Source: Entamoeba invadens IP1 (Eukaryota; Evosea; Mastigamoebida; Endamoebidae). From it: a stretch of 64,000 nt of DNA. Positions within the stretch are counted from its first letter, which is position 1; every line of letters starts with the position of its first letter. Positions 11,896 through 23,131 of this stretch are shown one piece after another. A program made the position numbers and the translations under genes. The notes beneath the pieces are model-generated. The model saw nothing but the letters and a program-made list of their open reading frames with translations. It did no database searches and had not been told where the DNA came from. The stretch spans positions 224,474-288,473 of the forward strand of contig NW_004443552.1 of NCBI RefSeq assembly GCF_000330505.1, in the 5' to 3' direction.

Positions 11896-13380
11896 TTACC
11901 ACCAATTAAACCATCCTTTCTTCTCAAGAGATGGATATGTCAAAGTATCCGCGCACACGTCGACAACAACTGGTTTTGATCCCGATTTTTCCTTCCAAAG
12001 TTCCATCAAGATTTGGACGGACAAGACATGAATAGCCTTGTCGACTAAATCAATACGCTTTCTCTCTTCACCTTCGACAAGTGGAGTTGCTTCTTCCAAC
12101 TTTTCTGTCATCTTTTTAAGGTTGGTGAAACTCTCCTTGAGCTTCTTTTGGTTAAACAATGCAACAGAGTGGTAGTAGTCCTTGTAAATGCTCCACGCTA
12201 ACAATCGCCACTCTTTCTTCTTCTGGCGCTTCTTCTCCATCACCGCCAATTTATTATACAAAGCAATCAGTGTCTCAATTTTGCCGTCTCCCTCTTTGGC
12301 TCCTTCAACCAACGAGAACTTCCCGAGCAAATTTTCAATTGTATTTATCTCGATTAAGATCTCTTCGACCGTCAATTGGTACTTCTCTTCAAACGCAAAA
12401 TCAAGCAAGTCCTTGTACAACATTCTGTTCTCTATTTTTCGGTTCGAAATTATCTTGTTACAATACACGACGACCTTTTGAATGATATCCATTCGTACGT
12501 TGACGGGCTTGCTTTTACTTTCACGATATGTCTTCATTGCATCTCTCATGGTGTCATCGGGAATGTTAAACACTTGCGCCTCTCCTTCGACAACTCTCCA
12601 CTTCTCAATTTCGACTGTTGCGTTCTCGGATTCCGGACTCTCTTCTTTGCACACTCGAACTTTTGCATTACAGTCGTCCAAAATGTCTCGGAAGATAAAC
12701 TTGGCTTCTTCAGACATATCCTTTGTGATAAATCCAACAATGCCAACTGCTGCCAATAACTCAGTAACAGCTTGCTCATACTTTTTACATTCAAAGGCAA
12801 CAGTCCCGCGAATGTAACTGACATAACATTGAACCTCACGTTGTGTTCGTTTGTTGCACCCCTTCACCAACGCTAACAACTCATCGCAGTACTTTCTCAT
12901 TTTGTGGATACGACGGAGTTGATGGTGACCCTTTCTTCCTTCTGTCTCATCAGCAGGAGTCAAGTCGTTTGCGTACGCCCAACACCTTTCCAAGTTGAGT
13001 AATGGGATCATCAAGCACTCACCCGTCTTCATGTACTCTGGGATCATATGGATTCTGTTGAATACCATCTTAAATACCTTTGGAGTCGTAGTGCTTGTCG
13101 TTTTTTTCCAATGACTGACTAAACCAACTTTCTGCCTCAATCGTTTTAACCGTCGAGTGCAAAACCGCCTGTAACGAGTGTAGTCGTCATGCTTCAGTCC
13201 ATTGATTTGTCGCCACGAGTTAATTGTTTCAAAGACATTCAGATTCAACCCTTTATCCAATTTCACGGTCGACCTCTTTTCAATCGGTTTGCTCGAAGAA
13301 GACTTTTTCGACTTTTTTGTTGTCTTGACGACAGTGGCTGCTGGAGTGATTGGCTTCGTTGTATCAACAGAGGCAGACAT
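11896..13380 (-). CDS. SRP68: Signal recognition particle subunit SRP68
   Basis: A 494-residue protein matching SRP68, which with SRP72 binds the S domain of SRP RNA and helps target ribosomes to the ER. The diagnostic N-terminal RNA-binding block is present (INGLKHDDYTRYRRFCTRR, then LKRLRQKVGL). It is preceded by a low-complexity Lys/Ser/Thr segment (KTTKKSKKSSSSKP) and followed by TPR-like helices (WAYANDLTPADETEG, YVSYIRGTVAFECKKYEQA). It is shorter than human SRP68 (627). The start at 13380 (MSASVDTTKP) is chosen over an upstream in-frame ATG at 13422, whose extra residues are non-conserved and fall in AT-rich leader DNA. No intron. Confidence 0.88.
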   Translation of the reverse strand: MSASVDTTKPITPAATVVKTTKKSKKSSSSKPIEKRSTVKLDKGLNLNVFETINSWRQINGLKHDDYTRYRRFCTRRLKRLRQKVGLVSHWKKTTSTTTPKVFKMVFNRIHMIPEYMKTGECLMIPLLNLERCWAYANDLTPADETEGRKGHHQLRRIHKMRKYCDELLALVKGCNKRTQREVQCYVSYIRGTVAFECKKYEQAVTELLAAVGIVGFITKDMSEEAKFIFRDILDDCNAKVRVCKEESPESENATVEIEKWRVVEGEAQVFNIPDDTMRDAMKTYRESKSKPVNVRMDIIQKVVVYCNKIISNRKIENRMLYKDLLDFAFEEKYQLTVEEILIEINTIENLLGKFSLVEGAKEGDGKIETLIALYNKLAVMEKKRQKKKEWRLLAWSIYKDYYHSVALFNQKKLKESFTNLKKMTEKLEEATPLVEGEERKRIDLVDKAIHVLSVQILMELWKEKSGSKPVVVDVCADTLTYPSLEKKGWFNWW

Positions 13381-13924
13381 AGTGAATTTAATAGTTCTTA
13401 TAGTTGTTTTCTTTCTTTCCAAGTTACTAGTTTTTATACTATATTTTTAACTTGTTGAATAAGAACTATATCTATTTTAATATTTATAATTGTTTAATTA
13501 ATAGTTTTAGTTTAGCAATATTTATAATTTATTTATAATTATTTAAATACGTCACCACTTCTTTTTACTGTATTAATATAATAATAAAATTTATAATTTG
13601 TATATAATACAACGTGAAAATAATTAATAAATTTTAATAATAAATAATTATATATATAAAATATATTATATAATATTTAAAATTATAAATACTATTAAAA
13701 AATTGATTATTAATATTCATACTATATAAAATGTTTTTTAATAGTTTGGTAATTTAAATATAATAAAATAATTATAAATAGTAATACAATTTTTGAAATT
13801 AGAAATAACTGGTATATTATAGTACATTTATTATATTCAAACTCCTCATAACTACTTTGAGTTTAAACAATTTGAAATTTAAATTCTTTAATTTAGATTT
13901 AAAATCCAGAATAAACTCTAGAAG
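13381..13924. other. AT-rich divergent intergenic region
   Basis: About 540 bp between SRP68 (minus strand) and the BspA-like gene (plus strand), over 80% A/T by eye, with many short TATAATTATAT-type palindromes. No gene seen. Confidence 0.7.
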
Positions 13925-16900
13925 ATGGCTGCATCCCTAACCGTTTTTTATTTACAAATTGTATCAAAATATTTTACAAGTGCAGACGACTTTGTTAATG
14001 CTGTTTTGATTAATAAAAAGTTTTCAAGTGTTCTTGATCGTTTTCGATACAACCCAATTCCAGTCCGATCGAAAAAGCTTTTTCCATACATGGAGACACA
14101 ACACATTTATATGAGATATGAGGAAGTCATTCCCTCTATTAAGAGAGTAGTTATATGGTATGAAGTTACTTTCAATGAAACACAGACTTTATTCTCCGAG
14201 CTTACAACAACATTTAAACACATTAAAGCTACATTTAGTGATGTCCAAATGTTAGGAATAACACAGTTTACTGACATTCCAAACACCGTTACGATTTATG
14301 GTAGTAAGGTTTTAAATAACTTTAAAATAGACTCAGTCTCACTTCCTTCACACATCACAAAATTGGATAGAGATGCATTCAGTGGAAACACAAATTTGAC
14401 GACAGTCGAACTCACTGAAAACATCACTGAGATCCCAGTGGGGTGTTTTCAATTTTGTGAGAACTTACTCTCATTGAACATCCCATCCTCTGTCTTAATA
14501 ATTGATAGTTCCGCATTTGAGAAGTGTGGAATAACAGCTTTAACTCTTCCAAACACAGTGAAATGCATTGAGTCGTTTCTCTTTGGTCAATGCGACAACC
14601 TTGTTGAAGTTAAAATTTCACAAAGCATTATTAGTCTCGCCCATTACACCTTTTCAGAATGCACAAAACTCTCAAGTGTGATTCTCCCAGACAATTTGTT
14701 ATATATTGGAACAGACGCATTCTCAAATTGTTCTTCCCTTAAAGAATTGCATATTCCCAAGTCGGTTCTTTATGTTGATTATGGCGCCTTTATGAATTGT
14801 GTTAATATCAAAGAGTTGGTATTTTCAAAGAATTGCACATTGAAGCAAAGTACATTCATAATGTGCACCAGTCTCACAAAGTTAATTGTTCCCACGCTTA
14901 ATGGCAGAGTAAAACATTTGATATCATATGAAGAGGTCGATATCTTTAAGAAATTTTATGACGACTTTTGTTGTGAGACTGATGAAGACAATTGCTTGAA
15001 CGACAACGGCGAGTTTAACGACAAGAAAAGGTTCACCAAATTAGTTTCAAGTAATCAAAAGTTAGTTAACAGTGAAAACTATTATGTTCCAGACAATTAT
15101 CACGAAGTGTATAAATACACATTCTCATTAAACAGCACTTTCAAAGTTATAGATTTTGGAAACAATATTATGAAACTCGAAAACGGAATCTGTGACAATT
15201 CAAACAATCTTCAAGAGGTCTTTATGTCACCCCTTGTTCTCCAACTTCCAGAAATGGCGTTTAATGGATGTAAACAATTGAAACAAATTGTGAACATGGA
15301 AAATGTGACACAAATTGGTAACTTGTGTTTTAACGACTGTTCTTCACTTCGGAGTCTAATAGTCAATAATAATGCCAAAATGGGTGTCGGGTGTGTTGTG
15401 AATTGCGTCTCTCTGACACGACTTGATATCCCAAATACTAATAAAATTGTCAACTTCCAAGTGGGGCTCAACGAACGACCTATTATCGAGAAATTTGGGT
15501 ATAAATGTTTTAAAATTGAAGCAAATTTGAATAAAGATGGTGCTGATGTGGTGAAGACCATTTTGTCACTTCCAGATGATGTGTATTTGACTGTCAATGG
15601 GAGTTACCCAAAAGTTCATTCCCTCACAGTTTTTTCTCCAATAAAGAAAATAAAAGGTTCGTTTTTCAAGAATGTAAGTGGTGAAGTTGATTTGGGGAGT
15701 GTTCAAGAAATGGGGAGTTGTTGTTTGAATAATGCAATTACGAGTATCACACTACCAACAACATTAACAAAGATAAGAAGAAATGTGTTTGAAAAATGCA
15801 ATAATTTACAACATGTGGATTTATGTGGCAAAAGTTCATTTTTTGGGTGTGTCTCGGTCATTGAACAGAAACGCTTAGAGAAGTGTGGAGTGACATGTGA
15901 CAATGTTATATTTGGGAGTGATGAATGGAATCAATTCAAGTGTATTTCAAAAGAATTTAAAACGCTGGACCTTAACAATAAAAGTAAATGGTGGGGTGCA
16001 GCTACTTACTTTGAAATGCCAAATAATATTGTAACTATTGAAAAGGACTGCTTTTCTAATTACAATTTGTTGACGCAAATTATACTTTCAGATACATTGG
16101 AAGAAATTAAGGAAAGTGCATTTGAAAGTTGTTATTCACTTGAAAGTATAAAATTTCCAAAGTCTTTGAAACGAATTGGCGAATTGGCCTTTTACCGTTG
16201 TGTAAAATTAAAGGAAGTAATTATCCCAAGTAATGTCACACAAATTGGTGACTTTGCATTTAACGAGTGTTTTCAGATACAACGTGCCGTGATTCCAAAT
16301 ATCACAATTAACAATACGTCAGTATTTAATTGGTGTACTTTGTTATCGAAAGTTAAGTTCATAAACAACGACGAAACAACATGCAAATTATTTAACAAGA
16401 CATTTGCATTTTGTTTATCATTAAAAACTATTTTAATTCCAGAAAGTGTTGAAAAAATACAAGAAAACAGTTTTGAGGAAATGACAAGCCTTGTGAATAT
16501 TGAAATACCAGAGAATGTTGTTCTTATCGAAAACAGAGCTTTTTTGAATTGTATTTCACTGTCGAAAATAACATTTGGCAAGAGTGTTGAGTCACTTGGA
16601 GGGTTTTGTTTTGAAAATTGTGTCTCTCTTAGGGAGATAGAACTACCACAGTCAATCACTTCAATTCAAAGTTGTTGTTTCAAAAATTGTAGTAATTTAA
16701 AAAGAGTGATTTTTGATGCAGACGTTCCCAAGTGTTCGTATAACACTTTTGAGGAATGCATTTCATTATCTGAGTTCTATATTAGTAAGAAAAGAGTCAC
16801 CGAAATAACACTCCCAGTCACATGTGCGATAAATGAAATGTTACGTAAGAATGGTATTCAGAGCAAAAACGTTGTATTTGTAAAGACTGATGTTGAAGTG

Positions 16901-17128
16901 TATCTAAGAATTGATTACGAAAATGGAAAAAAAATTGGAAGACTTCCAGAAAATGTTGTTGAGATTGGAAATAACTGTTTTAGAGGTTGTAAGAACGTTG
17001 ATGTAATAGAAATACACAAAAACGTAAAGTGTGTTGGGCGATTTGCATTTTACAACTCAATCGACATAAACAACGTTCTTTTTATGGATCCAACAACCAC
17101 AACAATCAACAGCCGCGCGTTTAAATAA
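13925..17128 (+). CDS. BspA-like leucine-rich repeat (LRR_5) protein
   Basis: A single 1067-residue open frame. After a ~110-residue N-terminal region (LQIVSKYFTSADDFVNAVLINKKF) that looks like the F-box-like head common to Entamoeba LRR proteins, it consists of about 30 repeats of the LRR_5/BspA type, with cores such as IPSSVLIIDSSAFEKCG, LPNTVKCIESFLFGQC and IPENVVLIENRAFLNC. The consensus is roughly L-P-x-x-V-x-x-I-G-x-x-A-F-x-x-C. The family is named after bacterial surface protein BspA and is greatly expanded in Entamoeba and Trichomonas, where some members are surface-exposed. Here no signal peptide or membrane span is visible, so a cytosolic location is as likely. Repeat spacing is irregular near residues 330-400 (FCCETDEDNCLNDNGEF), an insertion. 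Confidence 0.9.
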   Translation: MAASLTVFYLQIVSKYFTSADDFVNAVLINKKFSSVLDRFRYNPIPVRSKKLFPYMETQHIYMRYEEVIPSIKRVVIWYEVTFNETQTLFSELTTTFKHIKATFSDVQMLGITQFTDIPNTVTIYGSKVLNNFKIDSVSLPSHITKLDRDAFSGNTNLTTVELTENITEIPVGCFQFCENLLSLNIPSSVLIIDSSAFEKCGITALTLPNTVKCIESFLFGQCDNLVEVKISQSIISLAHYTFSECTKLSSVILPDNLLYIGTDAFSNCSSLKELHIPKSVLYVDYGAFMNCVNIKELVFSKNCTLKQSTFIMCTSLTKLIVPTLNGRVKHLISYEEVDIFKKFYDDFCCETDEDNCLNDNGEFNDKKRFTKLVSSNQKLVNSENYYVPDNYHEVYKYTFSLNSTFKVIDFGNNIMKLENGICDNSNNLQEVFMSPLVLQLPEMAFNGCKQLKQIVNMENVTQIGNLCFNDCSSLRSLIVNNNAKMGVGCVVNCVSLTRLDIPNTNKIVNFQVGLNERPIIEKFGYKCFKIEANLNKDGADVVKTILSLPDDVYLTVNGSYPKVHSLTVFSPIKKIKGSFFKNVSGEVDLGSVQEMGSCCLNNAITSITLPTTLTKIRRNVFEKCNNLQHVDLCGKSSFFGCVSVIEQKRLEKCGVTCDNVIFGSDEWNQFKCISKEFKTLDLNNKSKWWGAATYFEMPNNIVTIEKDCFSNYNLLTQIILSDTLEEIKESAFESCYSLESIKFPKSLKRIGELAFYRCVKLKEVIIPSNVTQIGDFAFNECFQIQRAVIPNITINNTSVFNWCTLLSKVKFINNDETTCKLFNKTFAFCLSLKTILIPESVEKIQENSFEEMTSLVNIEIPENVVLIENRAFLNCISLSKITFGKSVESLGGFCFENCVSLREIELPQSITSIQSCCFKNCSNLKRVIFDADVPKCSYNTFEECISLSEFYISKKRVTEITLPVTCAINEMLRKNGIQSKNVVFVKTDVEVYLRIDYENGKKIGRLPENVVEIGNNCFRGCKNVDVIEIHKNVKCVGRFAFYNSIDINNVLFMDPTTTTINSRAFK

Positions 17129-17856
17129 GTCTTCTTGTGATTTGTTTAATTTGGTTTTATCATACAATGCTTTTATATTTCTCATAGACTTTAAAATAAT
17201 GTATTATATTTTAATTGTTTTTTTGTTCTTATTTTATATTAAAAATTTAAGGCTATTTGACTTTGGTTTGGATAAAACCTGGTAATACCAGGGGCAAAGA
17301 TGTGGGTTATAAAAGATGACTCCTCGGCGCTATGTAGACTCTTTAAATGTTATAAGAGTAAAACATAATTGATTTCTTCTTATTAAAAATTTTAGTATTC
17401 CTTGTTTATCAAAAATATCTTTTTGTTATAAATATAATCCAAAATTTGTGCAATTACATTTTGTGTTTGCAAATGTTTATAAGAACACTTATTAGTAGGT
17501 AACAATACAAATTATATTATATAAATACAATTCACAGATAATAAAAAATCAAGAGCTTCATAAATTCGTTATCTACAGGTTATTTATTCAGGTTTTTATT
17601 TTTACTATATTTTGAAAGGAAAAAATATGATTTGATTTATAAAAAAGAAAAAAAAAAACATATTTGTATGGAATAAATCAATTTGTATTTTTCTAAAATC
17701 AATATTAATTTCACAAATTATAATTTTAATATAAGAATAAAATAGTTGTTTTATTTGGAAATAAAAAATAACCAAAACAATAAAATTTTGTAACGTTTTT
17801 ATGTATATTAGTTATAAGAGTTTATTTAATTACTAAAGGGTATAAAAAAATCAAAT

Positions 17857-17866
17857 AGAAAATACC
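17857..17866 (+). repeat. Left target-site duplication of the MULE-like MITE
   Basis: AGAAAATACC, identical to bases 18311-18320 on the far side of the element. Seen directly in the sequence. Confidence 0.85.
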
Positions 17867-18310
17867 GGGACCTACATTGACCACCACCACCACCTTTACC
17901 AAAAAAAAATATTTGCCGCGAGTGTTTTTTGAAGGGAGTCCATTTTTCAGCCACTGTTTGTGCGTCCCCATGTCACCCACTTTCCTTGTCCGTACTGTGT
18001 GGACGCGGATGTGGTTCCCCCCGCTTGCTGGGGGGTCAGGGGGGGATCCGCGCCAAGGGAGGACTTGGAAAGTGGGTGAAACGGTGCACAAACAGACTGT
18101 TTGAGTGCGTCTTTATGAGCCTTCTTTTCAATGCTCCGTCTCACTCGGTTTCCACTAACTCGAGGTGATTTTTCGGCATTTCTTGAATTCGGGAACCAGA
18201 CCTAATATTATCCCAGTTTCCTATTTACTATAATTTTAATTTGAATATGATTCGAAATAGAAAAAATAAATCTATTTTAAGAGGTGGTGGTGGTGGTCAA
18301 TGTAGGTTTC
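17867..18310. mobile_element. Mutator-like (MULE) non-autonomous foldback MITE
   Basis: A 444-bp element with 30-bp terminal inverted repeats matching at 27 of 30 positions: left 17867-17896, right 18281-18310, core ACCTACATTGACCACCACC. A perfect 10-bp direct repeat AGAAAATACC flanks it at 17857-17866 and 18311-18320. A 9-11-bp target duplication with long inverted ends is the signature of Mutator-like transposons. The inside is far GC-richer than its surroundings and is itself palindromic: the left arm around 17956-18010 and the right arm around 18045-18100 are imperfect inverted copies (shared cores GTTTGTGC, CACCCACTTTCC, GCGGAT), so the element can fold back over much of its length. It has no transposase frame and must be mobilised in trans, if at all. 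Confidence 0.85.
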
Positions 18311-18320
18311 AGAAAATACC
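18311..18320 (+). repeat. Right target-site duplication of the MULE-like MITE
   Basis: AGAAAATACC, identical to bases 17857-17866. Perfect identity suggests a fairly recent insertion. Confidence 0.85.
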
Positions 18321-19183
18321 TGTTAAGATAAAAATCATTGATGTTTTAAAATAATAATTTGAGAAAATGTTCAAAATTTTGAAACACGAATAAATTATAT
18401 TGAAATAAATAACAAATAATTAAATTTTGACGGAATAAAGAAATAAAAATATGATAAATCTTCAAAAAAAATATATATAATATATAAGAAAAAGTTTTAT
18501 TTATTAAATAAAATATTCAATGAAATAACAAAAAATAATAAGAATTACAAAAAATAATTTAACAAATATAAGGAAAAAAGAAAAAATAAATATAAATGTA
18601 AAAATAAACTGATATAATCAAAAAGACAAATCAATTGAGGTTATGCTTTTTAGAGGATTCAACACTAATCAATTGAAGTGATGCTTTAAAAATAATTCAT
18701 ATTTTTATTAAATATACAATTTTATCATAATATTAAATTATAATTTTTTTTATATTGTTAATATAATTTATATATTTTTTAAAATATATATTTTAGAATT
18801 ATTAACATTATTTTAATATATTTTGTTAAGAAATTATTTTAATTTTGTTACCTTTATAATATATTTAATATTATTTGTATTTTGATTGTCTTTTTATAAT
18901 TTTAAAATGTTTATTTAAAAATATTAATATTTATTATTTTAAATTTTACATAAAACAGTTATATTTCCAACGATGCTATGTTATATCTACAATTGGGAGT
19001 TTGTTTTCAATGTGACTTTAAAATATTTATTAAAAAAATCATAAAAAAGAATTTGATTTGCAGCATTAAAGTAAATACGTTTTACTGCAAAGAAAACCGC
19101 TTTTCTTTCATTTCAATAAAAGTGTTATAAAAAAAGATTTAGAATATCAAAAAGGAAAACGATAAAAATAAACAATATGAAAA

Positions 19184-20335
19184 TTATAAAAGGCTACAAA
19201 TACTGTTTTGTCTTTGTTTTTTGTTTTTGATCACTTCGAACTTTGATTCAAATGAATCTTTTGAATCAGTAACAATAAACGATTCATCTCCATTTTTGTA
19301 CTTGACCACAATTTCATCATTGACAATTACGGTCTTACCAACAAATTGGTCTGTCACTGTTGGATTACAGTCTTGTGTTAAGAATATATTTTGTGACACC
19401 GTGTTCATATTGTTCATTGCATTTAATGAAGGATGTCCATATTGATTGTTTGCTCCACAAGATATTAAGGAAACAGTAGGGTTTAATGTTTTAACCCATT
19501 CTTCGTTGTTAGAGTGTTCTGACCCGTGGTGATTAGCATGGTAGACATCTACTTGTCCAACATTGTCTTTGTATGGTGTTTCTATGTCATGATAAACGTA
19601 CCCATATCCTGTCGAATACTCTCCATCCAAATCTCCAGCAGTAGAATATACAAAATCTCCATGTTGTATTCTAAGTGCAATTGAGTAGTCGTTTTCACTT
19701 GGTGGAGACGATTCGGTGTGGTGGTCGCCATTCAACGGAACATTTTTATATAAAACACCATTTGCATTGACAACAACAATTTCAATGGTGGTGTCTTTAT
19801 CTGGTGGATTAATTTCATTTGAGCATGAAGTGGCTAATTGCCGATTTGGTTGTATTTTAGTGATCAACGTTTGTTGTGTCGCATAACAAATCCAGTTAAT
19901 CGCAGTAGAAGAAAGGCTTCCAACTGTGTGCCACTCAATATCGTCTTCTGTGGAACAATCGGTCACACCACTTTTAACAACACCAGAATCTCGATCAATG
20001 ATCTTACCAAAATTTATGCCAGATGACTCGAGTAAGTACCAGAAGCCACTTTTGAAGGGAACACCAACATGGTCTTGGTGCAGATGAGTAATCACTCCGA
20101 CGTCGACTCTGGTGGTGTTTAAAATGCTTTTTATCCTCTCAGCAATTTTCTTGCAATTCATAGAACCCGTGCTCGTCTCACCAGCGTCTATTAAAATGGA
20201 ATAACCCGAAGGAAAGACTATCAATTGTGAATCTGCTTGGCCAACATCCAAGACATGGATTTCGAGTGAATCTTTTGATATTACTGAAGTCAAACTTATC
20301 AGTAATATAAAGTTGATGTGAGACAAAGAAACCAT
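19184..20335 (-). CDS. Secreted ComEC/Rec2-type metallo-beta-lactamase-fold hydrolase
   Basis: A 383-residue protein starting MVSLSHINFILLISLTSVIS, a signal peptide, followed directly by an MBL-fold domain of the ComEC C-terminal type (LEIHVLDVGQADSQLIVFP, ILIDAG). Metal-binding motifs are in order: HLHQDHVG (HxHxDH) near residue 85, an Asp in STAGDLDGEY, and a His in HANHHGSEHSN. In bacteria this domain sits in DNA-uptake proteins and in stand-alone secreted hydrolases, with phosphodiester or nuclease activity suggested for some. Substrate here is unknown. The gene stands alone between two multi-kilobase AT-rich repeat regions, and the family is mainly bacterial, so lateral transfer is plausible (inference). 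The protein ends CSLL; see rejected items. Confidence 0.82.
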   Translation of the reverse strand: MVSLSHINFILLISLTSVISKDSLEIHVLDVGQADSQLIVFPSGYSILIDAGETSTGSMNCKKIAERIKSILNTTRVDVGVITHLHQDHVGVPFKSGFWYLLESSGINFGKIIDRDSGVVKSGVTDCSTEDDIEWHTVGSLSSTAINWICYATQQTLITKIQPNRQLATSCSNEINPPDKDTTIEIVVVNANGVLYKNVPLNGDHHTESSPPSENDYSIALRIQHGDFVYSTAGDLDGEYSTGYGYVYHDIETPYKDNVGQVDVYHANHHGSEHSNNEEWVKTLNPTVSLISCGANNQYGHPSLNAMNNMNTVSQNIFLTQDCNPTVTDQFVGKTVIVNDEIVVKYKNGDESFIVTDSKDSFESKFEVIKNKKQRQNSICSLL

Positions 20336-21000
20336 TCAATGAATTTTAATTATCAACAAGAATTTTTATAGCAAAAAAGTCTATTTCTAAATTCAGTGTT
20401 TCTTATTCTAATTCAATCATTCGGTGTTTCTGCTTTTTTTCTCGATTTTTGGAAAATGGAGAATAATAATAAGAAAAATGAATTTAAAAAGGATGAAATT
20501 TCCGGGACTTTTTCTGGGTGGTTTTGTATTTTTTTTTGAAAAAAAACTGTGAGTTGTCCGGTTTCCATAGAATTCTTAAAACAGTTTTAAATATTCTTTT
20601 TAAGTTTTATTGAGTTTACATCTATATTAAATCATCGTTATAACACATGGAAGTTACTGGTATTTACCGGGACAATGATGTCTATTTGATTGTAACTTTT
20701 TAAAAATTTGGCAAATTAAAAAATGTGTGTTACCATTATATAAAAACTAAAATAATATTGAAAATTAAATCAAAAAATAATATAATACTATCAAAAGTGA
20801 AAATAAAATCAAAAAAATGTGTAGAAAAATAATTTAATATGTGATGTTTTTGTGTCAATCTGAAAATATATTGTAGAGTTTATGATGAAATAAATGATTT
20901 TTTTCATATGCTTTTTAACAAACCAATAAATGTTTAAATAAATTAAAAAAATCACACAAAAATCATGTTTTTTAAAAAATAAAAACAAATCATTTATTTT

Positions 21001-23049
21001 TAAAGGTGATTTTGAAGATCCATCAAAATGCTTGGGCTGACAATAATTATTTAAAGTCAAAAACAAACTTAAAATAATTAAGAACTGGTAACAAAAGGTT
21101 TGAAATGCATGTCAGATAATTATAAATTAAAAAAAAAGAATTAATTAATTATTTTTAATGTTAAAAAAGTGATTACAAAATAATATTTGGTAAACAAAAA
21201 ATAAATGTATTTCTTTATAATTATTCATATTTAAACAAATAATTTCATATAAAAAAGTAGTTTTTTGATAATCACACATAGTTACCAATGTGACAAGTCA
21301 TCGAATGATAAATAAACAATTATAATCATGTTCGAATGTAATTGTTGATGTGAACATAAACCAAAGAGAATAATTATTTATGACATATTTTTGATATTTG
21401 AATATATCTTTTATATTTATAACATGTGTGACCATTTTCATTGTGTAACCACATCAAAAAAAGATTATTTTCAAATAACTTACTGTCGATGATAATATGT
21501 AAATAATGTTATTTAATATATATTATTTTTTTAATTTATTATGTCTACCACACACATAAACAACACAATTATAAAAATGACATCACAACTGTTATTGAAT
21601 AGTGAAATAATAACATGATTATATCGTTACTTTTAAATGAATTTATTTTGATAATTAATATAAAACTATTCACTTTTATACTCTACATATTTATTATAAT
21701 AACGGATAATATTATTAAACATGAAAACCTTTTGAGTGTGTAAACATATAATTTCAAACTAAACAAATACAAAATTATTATAATATGAAAAGAATGTAAA
21801 TAAATATTTTGACGACTTGTGGTTCACACTCTTGTGTACACGTAATAAAAATAAATCATATATTTACTGGTTAAAATGACTGACAACCAGATAAAGTTGT
21901 TATGATAAATGATCAAATATATATGTGAATAAATAAAAAAAATGTTGATAATAAACGAATTTGTATTTTTTTAATTACATTGGTGTTGTCACTTAGATAC
22001 AATTAAATATATTATATAAATTTAATTATTTTTTTCTACATTATAATATAATTCAATTTGAAAGCAATTGAATTGTTATTAAATTTTTGTGTATTACTCA
22101 GATTATATGTGCATCGTATTATAAATCCAAAAAAACAAATATTTATGTTTTAATGCACTTTTATGTATGATCTAAAGAGATAACTGTTATAATAAATAAA
22201 GATGTATATAATTATTTTTTAAAATAATTATGAAAAGTGTATTCATTTTTGTTGAAATGACTTATGTTCCACAACAAAGAACTGGAATCAATTTTGTAAT
22301 TATTTATCGTCTGCTTTTACTCCTTGACGATAAAATATTTATTTTTATATTTTATGTATATATGTGAGAGAGCATCAAGTTATAAGCAAAAATGTTTTAA
22401 ACTGTGCTATTCTAGTAATTTCAGTGTAATGATTTTAAGTTCAGGTTTGATGTTACATGTTTACACACTAAAAATTTATCACGTTTTATTTTTGACATTA
22501 TATAAAAATAAAAACGTAGTGATTAACGGTGAAACCTGATATATCATCTATTGCTATTAAAATATTGAAATTTATAATCAATTGATGTTTCTATTTTAGA
22601 TAATAATAAATGTTGTGTTGTTACTGTGTGTTTAATTGTGTGTTTTTATATGAATAATAAGAAAACGATAGTTAAGAAAATAATCGTATATAACAACTCT
22701 CTTACATGTAATTATCAACAAAAAGTTGTTGAATAAAAATTGTGTACATCGACGTAGTTACACAATGAAATTGATGATAATCGTATATTTTTGTTTTAAT
22801 GTATATCATAGACATAACACAAAGGTTATTATTTATAAATCAATAAATTCAATGTAATAGATAACTATTATTTTAGTGGAAATATAACTTGAGAATTACC
22901 TTTGTATCAACACTCTTGTATATTTGTTTTGTTTTTGTCTTTTTGAACCTTTAATTGTGTTGGCAACTTTGTTATGAAAATTGATAACACGATCTGTTAA
23001 GGTTAATGATGATCATATATAATCAATTCAACATTGTGTAAATTCAGAA
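21001..23049 (+). repeat. Dispersed ~2-kb non-coding repeat, copy 1
   Basis: This stretch reappears in direct orientation at 44528-46387. Both copies begin at TAAAGGTGATTTTGAAGA and end near AACATTGTGTAAATTC. Many blocks are nearly identical, for example GCTTGGGCTGACAATA, AAGAACTGGTAACAAAAGG, ATCACACATAGTTACCAATG and TTTTGATGTTACATGTTTAC. Copy 1 has roughly 190 bp more than copy 2 around 21760-21960. No terminal inverted repeat, target duplication or long open frame is seen in either, so the class is unknown: a decayed retroelement, a non-autonomous element or a segmental duplication. Confidence 0.85.
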
Positions 23050-23131
23050 AAAAATAATTTTGTGAAATTTTAAAAAATATTTTTGTGTTATTTGGTAAAA
23101 AAAATGCCGATTTACAAAAAAATAATTTATT

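Larger units (their letters stand above)
17129..19183. other. 2-kb gene-free AT-rich region holding a MITE
   Basis: No credible gene. Most is A/T-rich low-complexity DNA. Two GC-richer islands stand out: a short one at about 17270-17340 containing the inverted repeat CTGGTAATACCAG, and the foldback element at 17867-18310 described separately. Around 18620-18690 there is a near-direct repeat of TCAATTGAgGTtATGCTTTT. Confidence 0.7.

Noticed and set aside
20317..20335. C-terminal CSLL of the MBL-fold protein as a prenylation (CAAX) signal
   Set aside because: That end is at about 19184-19198, and the protein has a signal peptide; a secreted protein would not meet cytosolic prenyltransferases, so it is probably chance.
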